DNA of 5,500 nucleotides. Origin: Flavobacteriaceae bacterium. Its GTDB lineage: Bacteria > Bacteroidota > Bacteroidia > Flavobacteriales > Flavobacteriaceae. A program made the position numbers and the translations under genes. Where the stretch lies: the NCBI GenBank assembly GCA_019752245.1, contig JAIEMH010000017.1:1-5500 (forward strand), in the 5' to 3' direction. The notes under the pieces were generated by a model that searched no databases, was not told the origin of the DNA, and saw only the letters and a program-made list of their open reading frames with translations. How positions within the stretch are numbered: position 1 is the stretch's first letter; every line of letters begins with the position of its first letter. This document shows, piece after piece, positions 1-4,267 of the stretch.

Positions 1-205
1 GATCCGGCTCCGCAACACTATAAATCCCCTTTTCTAAACAGGACAGGGCTTCCCTCCAATTTTTGAAATCGCAATTAAAAAAGAAATAGAAGCTCAGATT
101 ATTCAAATAAATCTAAAGTTACCCAACGAGCCAGATATATCGGCATACGTCAAGCTTCTATCAGAAAAAAGACAATTACAAGAACTCTTAAATCAATACA
201 GATGA
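1..205 (+). CDS. Partial gene, 3' end only, with reading-frame break near 60-64
   Basis: I do not recognise the product. The frame ending at TGA 203-205 is open back to a TAA at 35-37. It reads as typical host-like coding, rich in Lys, Glu and Ile and ending QELLNQYR, but has no ATG, GTG or TTG start. The frame open from the window edge reads DPAPQHYKSPFLNRTG and stops at TGA 64-66, just after the five-T run at 60-64. Skipping one T joins the two frames into one continuous protein. A frameshift mutation, a sequencing indel or a real +1 shift therefore all fit; a separate gene with an ATT start at 59 is a weaker alternative. The first 60 bases are about half G+C, unlike the downstream region, so a sequence junction here is also possible. 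The tail looks like a charged helix. The next gene overlaps its stop by ATGA. Confidence 0.5.
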
Positions 206-450
206 AAATCATTAAAATAAATGGCTACCAACTAGCAATATTTAAAGTAAGCCAAAACGATGAGATGCATGTTACAATTAAGTCAATTAGAGAAACAATA
301 AATCTTGCAGATTTTGAAGAAAACAAACCAATTTCTCAAGTATTGATTGACCAGTTTAAAGGCAGATATAACAGACCGCCAATTGAACAAATTCAAAAAT
401 TAGTAACAAAAAGATACTCATCACAATTATTAATAATAATCTTAAAATAA
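202..450 (+). CDS. Small hypothetical protein, 82 aa
   Basis: Unrecognised. The ATG at 202 overlaps the upstream TGA (ATGA), which suggests translational coupling and supports this start. The protein begins MKIIKINGYQLAIFK, a hydrophobic/basic strand-like pattern. A mixed charged middle follows (around residues 25-60, including NRPPIEQIQKLV), and the protein ends in the hydrophobic stretch QLLIIILK. There is no signal peptide and no convincing membrane segment; the final hydrophobic run is too short. It lies 2 bases upstream of the DUF3164-like gene and is probably on the same transcript. By position it is an accessory early phage protein. The overlapping minus-strand open frame at 356-562 is a shadow of this gene and its neighbour. 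Confidence 0.75.
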   Translation: MKIIKINGYQLAIFKVSQNDEMHVTIKSIRETINLADFEENKPISQVLIDQFKGRYNRPPIEQIQKLVTKRYSSQLLIIILK

Positions 451-452
451 AA

Positions 453-1127
453 ATGGAAACAACAGAAAAAAAGCCAATTAAACTTGCAGATTTAAGTGCA
501 GAAGAAAAAAAACAACTACTTAAAGAAGCCGCTGCAGAAGAGCGTGAACTTAAGGCGAACAAGTCAAAAAATAGTGAAGCCTATAAGCAGTTATCTGCTG
601 ATTTTGTAACTAACAACATTGATATTTTCGCGCACAGGCAAATCGCTATTGAAAACGATATAAAGAATTTATTCACAGATTATAAGGCAATTATTGACAT
701 TAAGGCAATGGTGTATGGTGAGAAAGTTCACAATCAAGATACGCATACATCTACTCTTGCAGATGGTTCTGCATCAATCACAATTGGTAACAACGTTTCT
801 ATCAATTTCGATGGAACAGAAAAAATTGGAATAGAAGGAATCAAAGAATACATCGCCAGTTTAACGGATGATGACGAAAACACGGCTAAGTTAACCCAAA
901 TGGTAAACATTCTTTTAAAGCCAAACAAACAAGGAATGTTGAATCCGTCTAGTATTATCCAACTAAACGGCTTGCGAGGTTCTTTGAACTCTGAAAAATT
1001 CAATGAAAATCTAGACATCATCGAAGCGGCACAAATTAGAGTTAAATCTACAATGTTTGTCTCTGGTTGGAAGTTCATCGAAATTGATGGAATTACCAAA
1101 AAATTAGAGTTCAGATTTTCAATATAA
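453..1127 (+). CDS. DUF3164-like protein of Mu-like phages, 224 aa
   Basis: This matches, by recalled pattern, the DUF3164 family found in the early region of Mu-like transposable phages. The family's molecular role is not established. Residues 12-45 are a Lys/Glu/Ala-rich helix, probably coiled coil. Residues 65-95 form a helix leading into AMVYGEKV. Residues 105-120 (SASITIGNNVSINFD) look like a beta strand pair, where the family usually has a strand-rich segment describing a basal protein sheet. The most diagnostic part is residues 148-205: a helix ending in LLKPNKQGMLN, then IIQLNGLRG, then IIEAAQIRVKSTMFVSGWKF. This parallels the family's 'F..DK.G.I....I..LR', 'A..AI.DSI.V.GSK.Y' layout. 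Length is close to the usual ~200 aa. ATG 453 lies 2 bases after the preceding stop. Its stop overlaps a possible 22-aa ORF (TAATG). Confidence 0.72.
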   Translation: METTEKKPIKLADLSAEEKKQLLKEAAAEERELKANKSKNSEAYKQLSADFVTNNIDIFAHRQIAIENDIKNLFTDYKAIIDIKAMVYGEKVHNQDTHTSTLADGSASITIGNNVSINFDGTEKIGIEGIKEYIASLTDDDENTAKLTQMVNILLKPNKQGMLNPSSIIQLNGLRGSLNSEKFNENLDIIEAAQIRVKSTMFVSGWKFIEIDGITKKLEFRFSI

Positions 1128-1195
1128 TGAAAGAATATTTCAACCACTTAAAGTTCTGTTTTAGATACAGAATTAAAGCACTATTTATTGGTTAG
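1127..1195 (+). CDS. Possible 22-aa basic peptide (TAATG-coupled)
   Basis: The ATG at 1127 shares its A with the TAA of the DUF3164-like gene, a re-initiation geometry used throughout this cluster. The frame reads MKEYFNHLKFCFRYRIKALF and then IG, ending at TAG 1193-1195. It is rich in aromatic and basic residues, with one Cys and no recognisable domain. A strong hairpin (1152-1174) lies inside it, so the reading frame may be accidental and the RNA structure may be the real element. It could be a leader-like peptide ahead of the tRNA-like element. It is too short to prove by composition. Confidence 0.25.
   Translation: MKEYFNHLKFCFRYRIKALFIG
1152..1174 (+). other. RNA hairpin, 8-bp stem, 7-nt loop
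   Basis: AGTTCTGT (1152-1159) pairs with ACAGAATT (1167-1174) through eight base pairs including one G-T wobble, around the loop TTTAGAT. No T run follows, so it is not a standard intrinsic terminator. It sits between the DUF3164-like gene and the tRNA-like element and could be an RNA-processing site, an attenuator or a stabilising 3' end. The pairing is visible in the sequence; the role is a guess. Confidence 0.4.
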
Positions 1196-1204
1196 TTAGT
1201 GGTT

Positions 1205-1277
1205 TCCCGAGTCGTATAATTGGTAATAGCAAAGAAATATAAGGACTGGAATACAGGTTCGAATCCTGTCTCGGGAG
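1205..1277 (+). tRNA. tRNA or tRNA-like element with degenerate anticodon arm
   Basis: Seventy-three bases fold as a tRNA. The acceptor stem is TCCCGAG (1205-1211) with CTCGGGA (1270-1276), seven perfect pairs. The T arm is ACAGG, loop TTCGAAT, CCTGT (1253-1269), which is perfect and canonical. The D loop AATTGGTA keeps its GG, between GTAT and ATAG, which form three of four pairs. The spacing gives exactly a 17-nt anticodon arm (1231-1247) and a 5-nt variable loop. However, AAAGA does not pair with GGACT, and the loop AATATAA lacks U at position 33, so no anticodon can be named. CCA is not encoded; discriminator G1277 is followed by CAA. It may be a decayed tRNA, a tRNA mimic or a processing signal. 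The conserved acceptor and T arms argue that it is still structurally selected. It lies between two phage-like genes on the same strand. Confidence 0.6.
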
Positions 1278-1299
1278 CAAACAATTTAAAAACAACAAA

Positions 1300-1542
1300 A
1301 TGAGCAAAGCAAAAGAAGAACAGTACGTAGAAATGATTTTACAATTAAAAAAATGGTTCGAAAACAAAGTTGAAAACTTAAATTTTATTCTTGAAAATAA
1401 AAATGAATCTAAGATTTTATTTGAAGGTAAAGATGGGGATAAAGTTGAACTGCCCGAACATTTAAAAGAAGGGTTTTTATTTGGAATTCAAATGTCCATT
1501 GAAGTATTAGGACAGTTTCCTGTTAAAATAACGAAACCATGA
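1300..1542 (+). CDS. Small hypothetical protein, 80 aa
   Basis: Unrecognised phage-type protein. ATG 1300 is the first start after the tRNA-like element, preceded by an A-rich leader without a clear Shine-Dalgarno sequence, as is usual in Bacteroidetes. Residues 4-35 are a likely amphipathic helix (EMILQLKKWFENKVENLNF). An acidic/basic turn region (ENKNESKILFEGKDGDKVEL) follows, then a second helix containing EGFLFGIQMSIEVLG and the tail QFPVKITKP. It has no signal peptide or cysteines. The end overlaps the next start by four bases (ATGA at 1539-1542), so it is probably translationally coupled to the GemA-like gene. Small genes next to GemA in Mu-like phages are often of unknown function. Confidence 0.78.
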   Translation: MSKAKEEQYVEMILQLKKWFENKVENLNFILENKNESKILFEGKDGDKVELPEHLKEGFLFGIQMSIEVLGQFPVKITKP

Positions 1543-1982
1543 TATCAACTCAAGAACCAATAGCAAAAGCAACGTCAGAACAAAAGAAACTAATTGCCAT
1601 CAACACACCAAACAAAGATATTAAAGAAGAATTTGTACAGTGGATTACAGGCGATGTAAACAAACGATCAACCAATGATTTAACATTTGAACAGGCAAAC
1701 AAATTGCTTACTCACCTAAAAGTTAAACCAGTTGCACAGGATAAAGATCCATTCGAATATTTTGATCATGAAAACACACAGCACAAACGCATTTTAGCTC
1801 AAATGTATACGCTTGGATGGACTAAGCCAGGAAGAAATAAGAATGTTCCAGATATGTCACTATTTGCTCACTGGTTAAAAAATAAATCACCAATTAAAAA
1901 GCCGTTGAAAGATATGACACCACGGCAAACAAGCAAAGTAATTTTTGCATTTGGAAAAGTTGTTTCACACTTATTCTCTTAA
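1539..1982 (+). CDS. GemA-like (Mu gp16, DUF1018-type) regulatory protein
   Basis: The layout fits GemA-like proteins of Mu-like phages (known in Mu as gp16, an early regulator affecting host gene expression and supercoiling), including Bacteroidetes relatives recalled from memory. Residues 12-60 show the typical start: a helix SEQKKLIAIN, then the 'tgkrStkdLT..qA..ll..L' block here as NKRSTNDLTFEQANKLLTHL (41-60). A non-conserved linker (61-80) is followed by KRILAQMYTLGW (83-94), matching the family's 'ki..l...lG' helix. MSLFAHWLKN (106-115) and the closing helices from PLKDMTPRQ (122-130) onward match the 'l..wv...' segment and C-terminal helices. Length, 147 aa, is normal for the family. 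ATG 1539 overlaps the previous stop. A distant GemA-like assignment is likely but rests on pattern memory. Three bases further on, the next gene follows its stop. Confidence 0.6.
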   Translation: MISTQEPIAKATSEQKKLIAINTPNKDIKEEFVQWITGDVNKRSTNDLTFEQANKLLTHLKVKPVAQDKDPFEYFDHENTQHKRILAQMYTLGWTKPGRNKNVPDMSLFAHWLKNKSPIKKPLKDMTPRQTSKVIFAFGKVVSHLFS

Positions 1983-1984
1983 TT

Positions 1985-2206
1985 ATGGAAACTAATATTT
2001 TAATAAACATCATCGGTGCTGCAATAGTAATTTTCTTCACTATTAGTCTTGGAATGTTTTTCAAGGTGATAATTGAAGGCTTTCAGTGTGAACATAAAAA
2101 TAAAGTAACACGTACAATCTACACATCTCACAATTGCGAAACAACCGCCGATTTCTGCAAAGATTGTAGCAAACAAGTTTCTGAAGCTAAAACTGATTGC
2201 AGATGA
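1985..2206 (+). CDS. Small membrane protein with Cys-rich tail, 73 aa
   Basis: Residues 5-30 (containing INIIGAAIVIFFTISLGMFF) form one strong transmembrane helix. The polar tail after it holds Cys35, His37, Cys51, Cys58, Cys61 and Cys72. The CxH and CxxC pairs (Cys35/His37, Cys58/Cys61) have the look of a small zinc-binding knuckle. The N terminus is short and uncharged before the helix and the tail is basic, so the positive-inside rule suggests a cytoplasmic tail. I do not recognise the family. ATG 1985 lies two bases after the GemA-like stop, and the end overlaps the next gene by ATGA. Two consecutive small membrane proteins in a phage operon could be lysis, superinfection-exclusion or host-takeover factors; the sequence does not decide between these. 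Confidence 0.72.
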   Translation: METNILINIIGAAIVIFFTISLGMFFKVIIEGFQCEHKNKVTRTIYTSHNCETTADFCKDCSKQVSEAKTDCR

Positions 2207-2370
2207 AACATTTAATAAGCTTTTGCTGTTCGTTAATTTTCGTAATAGTATCAATGATTTTATGTATTGAATTTAAAATCGAATGGTCTAAAGTTGCGCT
2301 TGGAGTCGGCTGGTTTGCTTCTAGTATTCATATTGGAATTTTCAAATATATAACTAAATATAAAAAATGA
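2203..2370 (+). CDS. Two-segment membrane peptide, 55 aa
   Basis: This short gene fills the gap between its neighbours exactly. ATG 2203 overlaps the upstream TGA (2204-2206), and its own TGA (2368-2370) overlaps the next ATG at 2367. Such four-base overlaps at both ends strongly support a real gene. It starts MKHLISFCCSLIFVIVSMIL, a basic N terminus and hydrophobic helix that could be a transmembrane anchor or an uncleaved signal. It continues through EFKIEWSK to a second hydrophobic segment (residues 31-50, ALGVGWFASSIHIGIF) and ends in the basic KYITKYKK. That is a hairpin topology with both ends probably cytoplasmic. The double cysteine at residues 8-9 has no lipobox context. Function unknown; a holin-like or exclusion role is possible but unsupported. 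Confidence 0.7.
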   Translation: MKHLISFCCSLIFVIVSMILCIEFKIEWSKVALGVGWFASSIHIGIFKYITKYKK

Positions 2371-2705
2371 AAAAAGTAATAATTGAACTATCGGAACGCC
2401 AATTAAACACGCTCGTTTATTGCTTCACTTATTCCAATAAATTTTATCCAACAACACGTGAACAAAAAGTTCTAAAGTCAATTTTAGAAAAAGTTAGTTT
2501 ACGCGTAATGAAAAAACATTTAGAAGTAAAAGCAATTGTGAACACTTTGTTTACTAAAAAAAAGAAAAGCAAGTTCACATTTGAATATCACGAAGCGCAT
2601 TGCATAGAACAATATTTAATAATAATTGAGGACAATCCTTTTAATGAATATGATAGAAATGCTATTCTATTTATAAAAAACAAACTTAATCAACAACTAG
2701 CCTAA
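2367..2705 (+). CDS. Hypothetical phage protein, 112 aa
   Basis: Unrecognised. It opens with MKKVIIELSERQLNTLVYCF, a strand followed by an 'ELsErQL..L' helix, a pattern common in small helical phage proteins of Bacteroidetes. It appears to consist of two similar halves, each a polar strand followed by helices: the first ends in KVSLRVMKK, and the second begins at SKFTFEYHEAHCIEQYL (around residue 68) and ends in LFIKNKLNQQLA. A lysine cluster (KKKKSK, around residues 64-69) separates them. There is no signal, membrane segment or catalytic motif. The start overlaps the 55-aa gene's stop (ATGA), and the stop is one base ahead of the next ATG (TAACATGG). It may be a DNA-associated or structural helper, but no function can be assigned. 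Confidence 0.75.
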   Translation: MKKVIIELSERQLNTLVYCFTYSNKFYPTTREQKVLKSILEKVSLRVMKKHLEVKAIVNTLFTKKKKSKFTFEYHEAHCIEQYLIIIEDNPFNEYDRNAILFIKNKLNQQLA

Positions 2706-2706
2706 C

Positions 2707-3222
2707 ATGGAACAGTTCACAACCTACAGAGCAAAAGGCAAAACTATTGGTTTGACTTTTCTTTTTAAATATGATTTAAATGGCAATTTAAAGGCGTTTC
2801 AAATTGAAGAAGGCGAACTAAACAATGATCAAATACACTGGTTGTTTTCAATGAATTTTCCAGCGCACGAAACTATAATCAGATCGCTCTGGATGAAAGA
2901 TGAAAAATACACAAAGGTTTTCATTGTAGAGGTTTCTCCAGCCGATTTATCATTTGAGGCGTTGTGGATTCTTTATGATAATAAAGTCGCTAAAAACGAC
3001 GCTATCAAGTCATTTAACAAGCTTAAACAAGGTGACGTAATAAAATGCTTTATCGAAATTCCATTTTACCTGCAGTATTTAAAAAAGAATCCAGGAATAG
3101 GAAAACTCTACTTGGCAACCTACATCAACAAACGTAGATTCGAGGATGAAAGAACCCAATCAGTTGGCAAAGTTTTTAATCCAGAACTACACAATCTAGC
3201 AAAAAAGAAAACAAGTAAATAA
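2707..3222 (+). CDS. Protein with phage replication-protein-like C-terminal domain
   Basis: Residues 1-75 are a beta-rich N-terminal part (TIGLTFLFKYDLNGNL, then EGELNNDQIHWLF) that I do not recognise. Residues 79-147 resemble the C-terminal module of many phage replisome-organiser proteins. The match runs from DLSFEALWILYDNKVAKNDA, like the usual 'F..fW.lY.kKvgkk.A', through SFNKLKQGDV ('W.kLs..e'), a helix ending in YLQYLKK, and YLATYINKRRFEDE, like 'yPsTYLNgrrWeDe'. In that family the domain is thought to help load the replicative helicase or bind DNA. The tail (150-171) is basic and disordered (KKKTSK). A role in phage DNA replication is the best guess. ATG 2707 follows the previous stop by one base. 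Sixteen A-rich bases separate it from the first DGR target gene. Confidence 0.6.
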   Translation: MEQFTTYRAKGKTIGLTFLFKYDLNGNLKAFQIEEGELNNDQIHWLFSMNFPAHETIIRSLWMKDEKYTKVFIVEVSPADLSFEALWILYDNKVAKNDAIKSFNKLKQGDVIKCFIEIPFYLQYLKKNPGIGKLYLATYINKRRFEDERTQSVGKVFNPELHNLAKKKTSK

Positions 3223-3238
3223 TTAAACACAAATAACA

Positions 3239-3703
3239 ATGAAAAAAACAATCACCATTACTGCACCAGAAGGTAAAGTAATCAATTTCAACGAGGCAAA
3301 CGGAACTGTCATTTTTGAAGACGAACCAAAAAGCGTTATTGAGCGAATTCTAAATTTTGAAGATGTTCTAAAAGAGCACAAAATTGAACCGACAGACTTT
3401 TTAAAAAGCATCGAGTCGTTATCTTCAGATGAAGTTGCTTATCGAAAATTAAAATTAATTGTAAGCGCATTTAATGAAGGTTGGACTCCAGACTGGACAA
3501 ACGGAAAGTGGGACAAATATGTTGCTTATTTCACTATGGGCGGTTCTTCTGGTGTCGATTTCTCGTACTGCGCTTGCGCTGACTGGTACTCGGTTTCGTT
3601 TGTCGGCTCGCGCCTTGTTTTTAAATCATCAGATTTAGCAAAACATGTGGCAAATTTATTTATTGAGGATTTTAGAGATTTTTTAACAACAAACATTGAA
3701 TAA
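3239..3703 (+). CDS. DGR target (variable) protein 1, 154 aa
   Basis: This protein is diversified by the adjacent retroelement. Residues 1-37 are a beta-rich N-terminal piece (ITITAPEGKVINFNEANGTV) absent from target 2. Residues 38-80 are helical (NFEDVLKEHKIEPTDFLKS) and align with the start of target 2. Residues 81-100 carry the signature GWTPDWTNGKWDKY, shared by many small Bacteroidetes phage proteins. Residues 101-127 are VR1; variable positions include Cys111, Ala112, Cys113, Ala114, Asp115, Tyr117, Val119 and Phe121, within a fixed frame of Ser, Trp116 and VGSRL. Residues 128-154 form a conserved helix (SSDLAKHVANLFIEDF). Unlike many DGR targets, the VR is not at the extreme C terminus. 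No signal peptide or membrane segment is seen, so the protein is probably cytoplasmic or virion-borne. A C-type-lectin-like fold is expected for DGR targets but cannot be shown from sequence alone. Confidence 0.92.
   Translation: MKKTITITAPEGKVINFNEANGTVIFEDEPKSVIERILNFEDVLKEHKIEPTDFLKSIESLSSDEVAYRKLKLIVSAFNEGWTPDWTNGKWDKYVAYFTMGGSSGVDFSYCACADWYSVSFVGSRLVFKSSDLAKHVANLFIEDFRDFLTTNIE
3479..3617 (+). repeat. Paralogous direct repeat, copy 1 (copy 2 at 3858-3996)
   Basis: The DNA encoding the GW(T/K)PDWTNG segment plus the VR is repeated in the second target gene at 3858-3996. The 60 bases upstream of the VR (3479-3538 against 3858-3917) match at 50 positions by my count, and mismatches there are not restricted to any base. 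By contrast, all VR differences sit at TR adenines. The upstream part therefore reflects gene duplication or conversion, while the VR reflects retrohoming. The TR does not share this upstream stretch. Confidence 0.85.
3539..3617 (+). repeat. DGR variable repeat 1 (VR1)
   Basis: This 79-bp copy starts GGCGGTTCTTCTGGTGTCG and ends CTCGCGCCTTG, codon-aligned at residues 101-127 of target 1. Compared with TR it has 16 substitutions, all at TR adenines: AGT to GGT, AAC to TGC, GAT to GCT twice, TAC to TGC, AAC to GAC, AAC to TAC, AAT to GTT, AAT to TTT, AGC to GGC, CAA to CGC, ATT to CTT. A is replaced by G, T or C. Similarity could extend a few bases 3' (TR GTAAAA, VR1 GTTTTT), but a C-to-A mismatch breaks it. 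Confidence 0.96.
3622..3637 (+). promoter_or_regulatory. Hairpin 4 nt downstream of VR1, candidate homing structure
   Basis: TAAATC (3622-3627) pairs perfectly with GATTTA (3632-3637) around the tetraloop ATCA. It begins four bases after the VR1 end. In the Bordetella phage DGR a short-stem, four-base-loop hairpin or cruciform at the same place after VR is needed for efficient homing. Here it lies inside the coding sequence. The equivalent stretch after VR2 does not form a comparable stem, so a role is plausible but not shown, and AT-rich chance pairing is possible. Confidence 0.4.
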
Positions 3704-3704
3704 C

Positions 3705-4076
3705 ATGGACGAAATTAAAACATTTGAAGACGCGTGCAAAAAATTAGGAATCAATCCTGAAGAAATTAAATTGGCTTATCCAGAACAAATTAATCATCAC
3801 GCAAAGGCGCTGGTAGCTCACATTAAACTTGTGATCATTATTGAGGCATTAAACGACGGTTGGAAACCAGACTGGACAAACGGAGAATGGGACAAATACT
3901 ATCCTTGGTTCACTATGGGCGGTTCTTCTGGTGTCGATTTCTCGTACGTCGGTTACGATGTCTGGGACTCGGCTTCGTGTGTCGGCTCGCGCCTTGCTTT
4001 AAAATCTAGAGAATTGGCAAAATATGCTGGAACTCAATTTGAGAGCTTGTACAAAGAATACTTTGTTTTAGAGTAA
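3705..4076 (+). CDS. DGR target (variable) protein 2, 123 aa
   Basis: This is a second target of the same retroelement and a paralogue of target 1. I place the start at ATG 3705, one base after the target 1 stop, giving the same TAACATGG junction seen at 2703-2710. The in-frame TTG at 3696 would add three residues and overlap the upstream gene, which is less likely. Residues 1-50 are helical (TFEDACKKLGINPEEIKL) and align with residues 38-80 of target 1; the beta-rich N-terminal piece is missing. Residues 52-70 hold GWKPDWTNGEWDKYYPWF. Residues 72-98 are VR2, with Val82, Gly83, Val86, Asp88, Ala90 and Cys92 differing from TR and Tyr84 and Asp85 unchanged. The end (SRELAKYAGTQFESLYKEYF) is the common family C terminus. 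No signal peptide or membrane segment is visible. Partner or ligand unknown. Confidence 0.92.
   Translation: MDEIKTFEDACKKLGINPEEIKLAYPEQINHHAKALVAHIKLVIIIEALNDGWKPDWTNGEWDKYYPWFTMGGSSGVDFSYVGYDVWDSASCVGSRLALKSRELAKYAGTQFESLYKEYFVLE
3918..3996 (+). repeat. DGR variable repeat 2 (VR2)
   Basis: This 79-bp copy is codon-aligned at residues 72-98 of target 2. It differs from TR at 15 positions, all TR adenines: AGT to GGT, AAC to GTC twice, GAT to GGT, AAC to GAC, AAT to GCT, AAT to TGT, AGC to GGC, CAA to CGC, ATT to CTT. The TAC and second GAT of the variable core are unchanged here but altered in VR1, so the two VRs are independent products. Right after the VR, TR has T where VR2 has C, which sets the 3' boundary at 3996. 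Confidence 0.96.
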
Positions 4077-4103
4077 AAAATTAGGGTGGTGCGCTGTTAT
4101 GCT

Positions 4104-4182
4104 GGCAGTTCTTCTGGTGTCGATTTCTCGTACAACGATTACGATAACTGGAACTCGAATTCGAATGTCAGCTCGCAAATTG
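4104..4182 (+). repeat. DGR template repeat (TR)
   Basis: This 79-bp donor copy starts GGCAGTTCTTCTGGTGTCG and ends CTCGCAAATTG. It contains 20 adenines, concentrated in AAC, AAT, GAT and TAC codons in register with the VRs. It would encode Asn or Asp at most of the positions that vary in the targets. In every codon the adenines are placed so that no A substitution can produce a stop. Homology to both VRs ends sharply at GGC on the 5' side and at TTG on the 3' side. A 10-bp palindrome, TCGAATTCGA, lies at 4155-4164 and is lost in both VRs. Confidence 0.96.
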
Positions 4183-4198
4183 TAAAAACATTACGCAG

Positions 4199-4211
4199 CG
4201 CAAACCTTGCG
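4199..4211 (+). other. Short hairpin downstream of TR
   Basis: CGCAA (4199-4203) pairs with TTGCG (4207-4211) around ACC, about 16 bases after the TR end. It is GC-rich against an AT-rich background and could be part of the RNA fold used to prime reverse transcription. The pairing is seen; the role is inferred. Confidence 0.35.
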
Positions 4212-4237
4212 ATCATGCAAAAAATTAATGTTGAAAA

Positions 4238-4267
4238 AGCTCTTTAGTAAATTATTGAAAAAGAGCT
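4238..4267 (+). other. Inverted repeat before RT; terminator-like only on the minus strand
   Basis: AGCTCTTT (4238-4245) and AAAGAGCT (4260-4267) form an 8-bp stem with a 14-nt loop, 14 bases before the RT start codon. On the plus strand it is flanked by A runs on both sides, so it is not an intrinsic terminator for the operon. Read on the minus strand, the stem is followed by five Ts and could stop antisense transcription. It may equally define the 3' part of the TR RNA or influence RT translation. Confidence 0.45.

Noticed and set aside
734..1147. 137-codon minus-strand open frame
   Set aside because: It lies wholly antisense to the DUF3164-like gene, which has family-like motifs and fits the operon; all other genes are on the plus strand.
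1185..1367. 60-codon minus-strand open frame
   Set aside because: It runs antisense across the tRNA-like element; the peptide LPRQDSNLYSS is the familiar translation of a T arm and acceptor stem.
2000..2254. 84-codon minus-strand open frame
   Set aside because: Antisense shadow of the two small membrane genes, which have reciprocal ATGA overlaps with their neighbours.
3223..3411. 62-codon minus-strand open frame
   Set aside because: Antisense to the start of DGR target 1, with no separate support.
3696..3704. TTG start three codons upstream for target 2
   Set aside because: It would overlap target 1; ATG 3705 follows the stop by one base in a TAACATGG junction used elsewhere in this operon.
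4051..4070. Hairpin ACAAAG-AATA-CTTTGT followed by TTTTA at the end of target 2 as a terminator
   Set aside because: The stem is only six AT-rich pairs inside coding sequence, the T run is short, and the TR must be transcribed beyond it, so a terminator here is unlikely.
3539..4182. Three short similar repeats as a CRISPR-like or tandem repeat array
   Set aside because: Spacing is unequal, two copies are in coding frames, and differences fall only at adenines of one copy, which is explained by a DGR.
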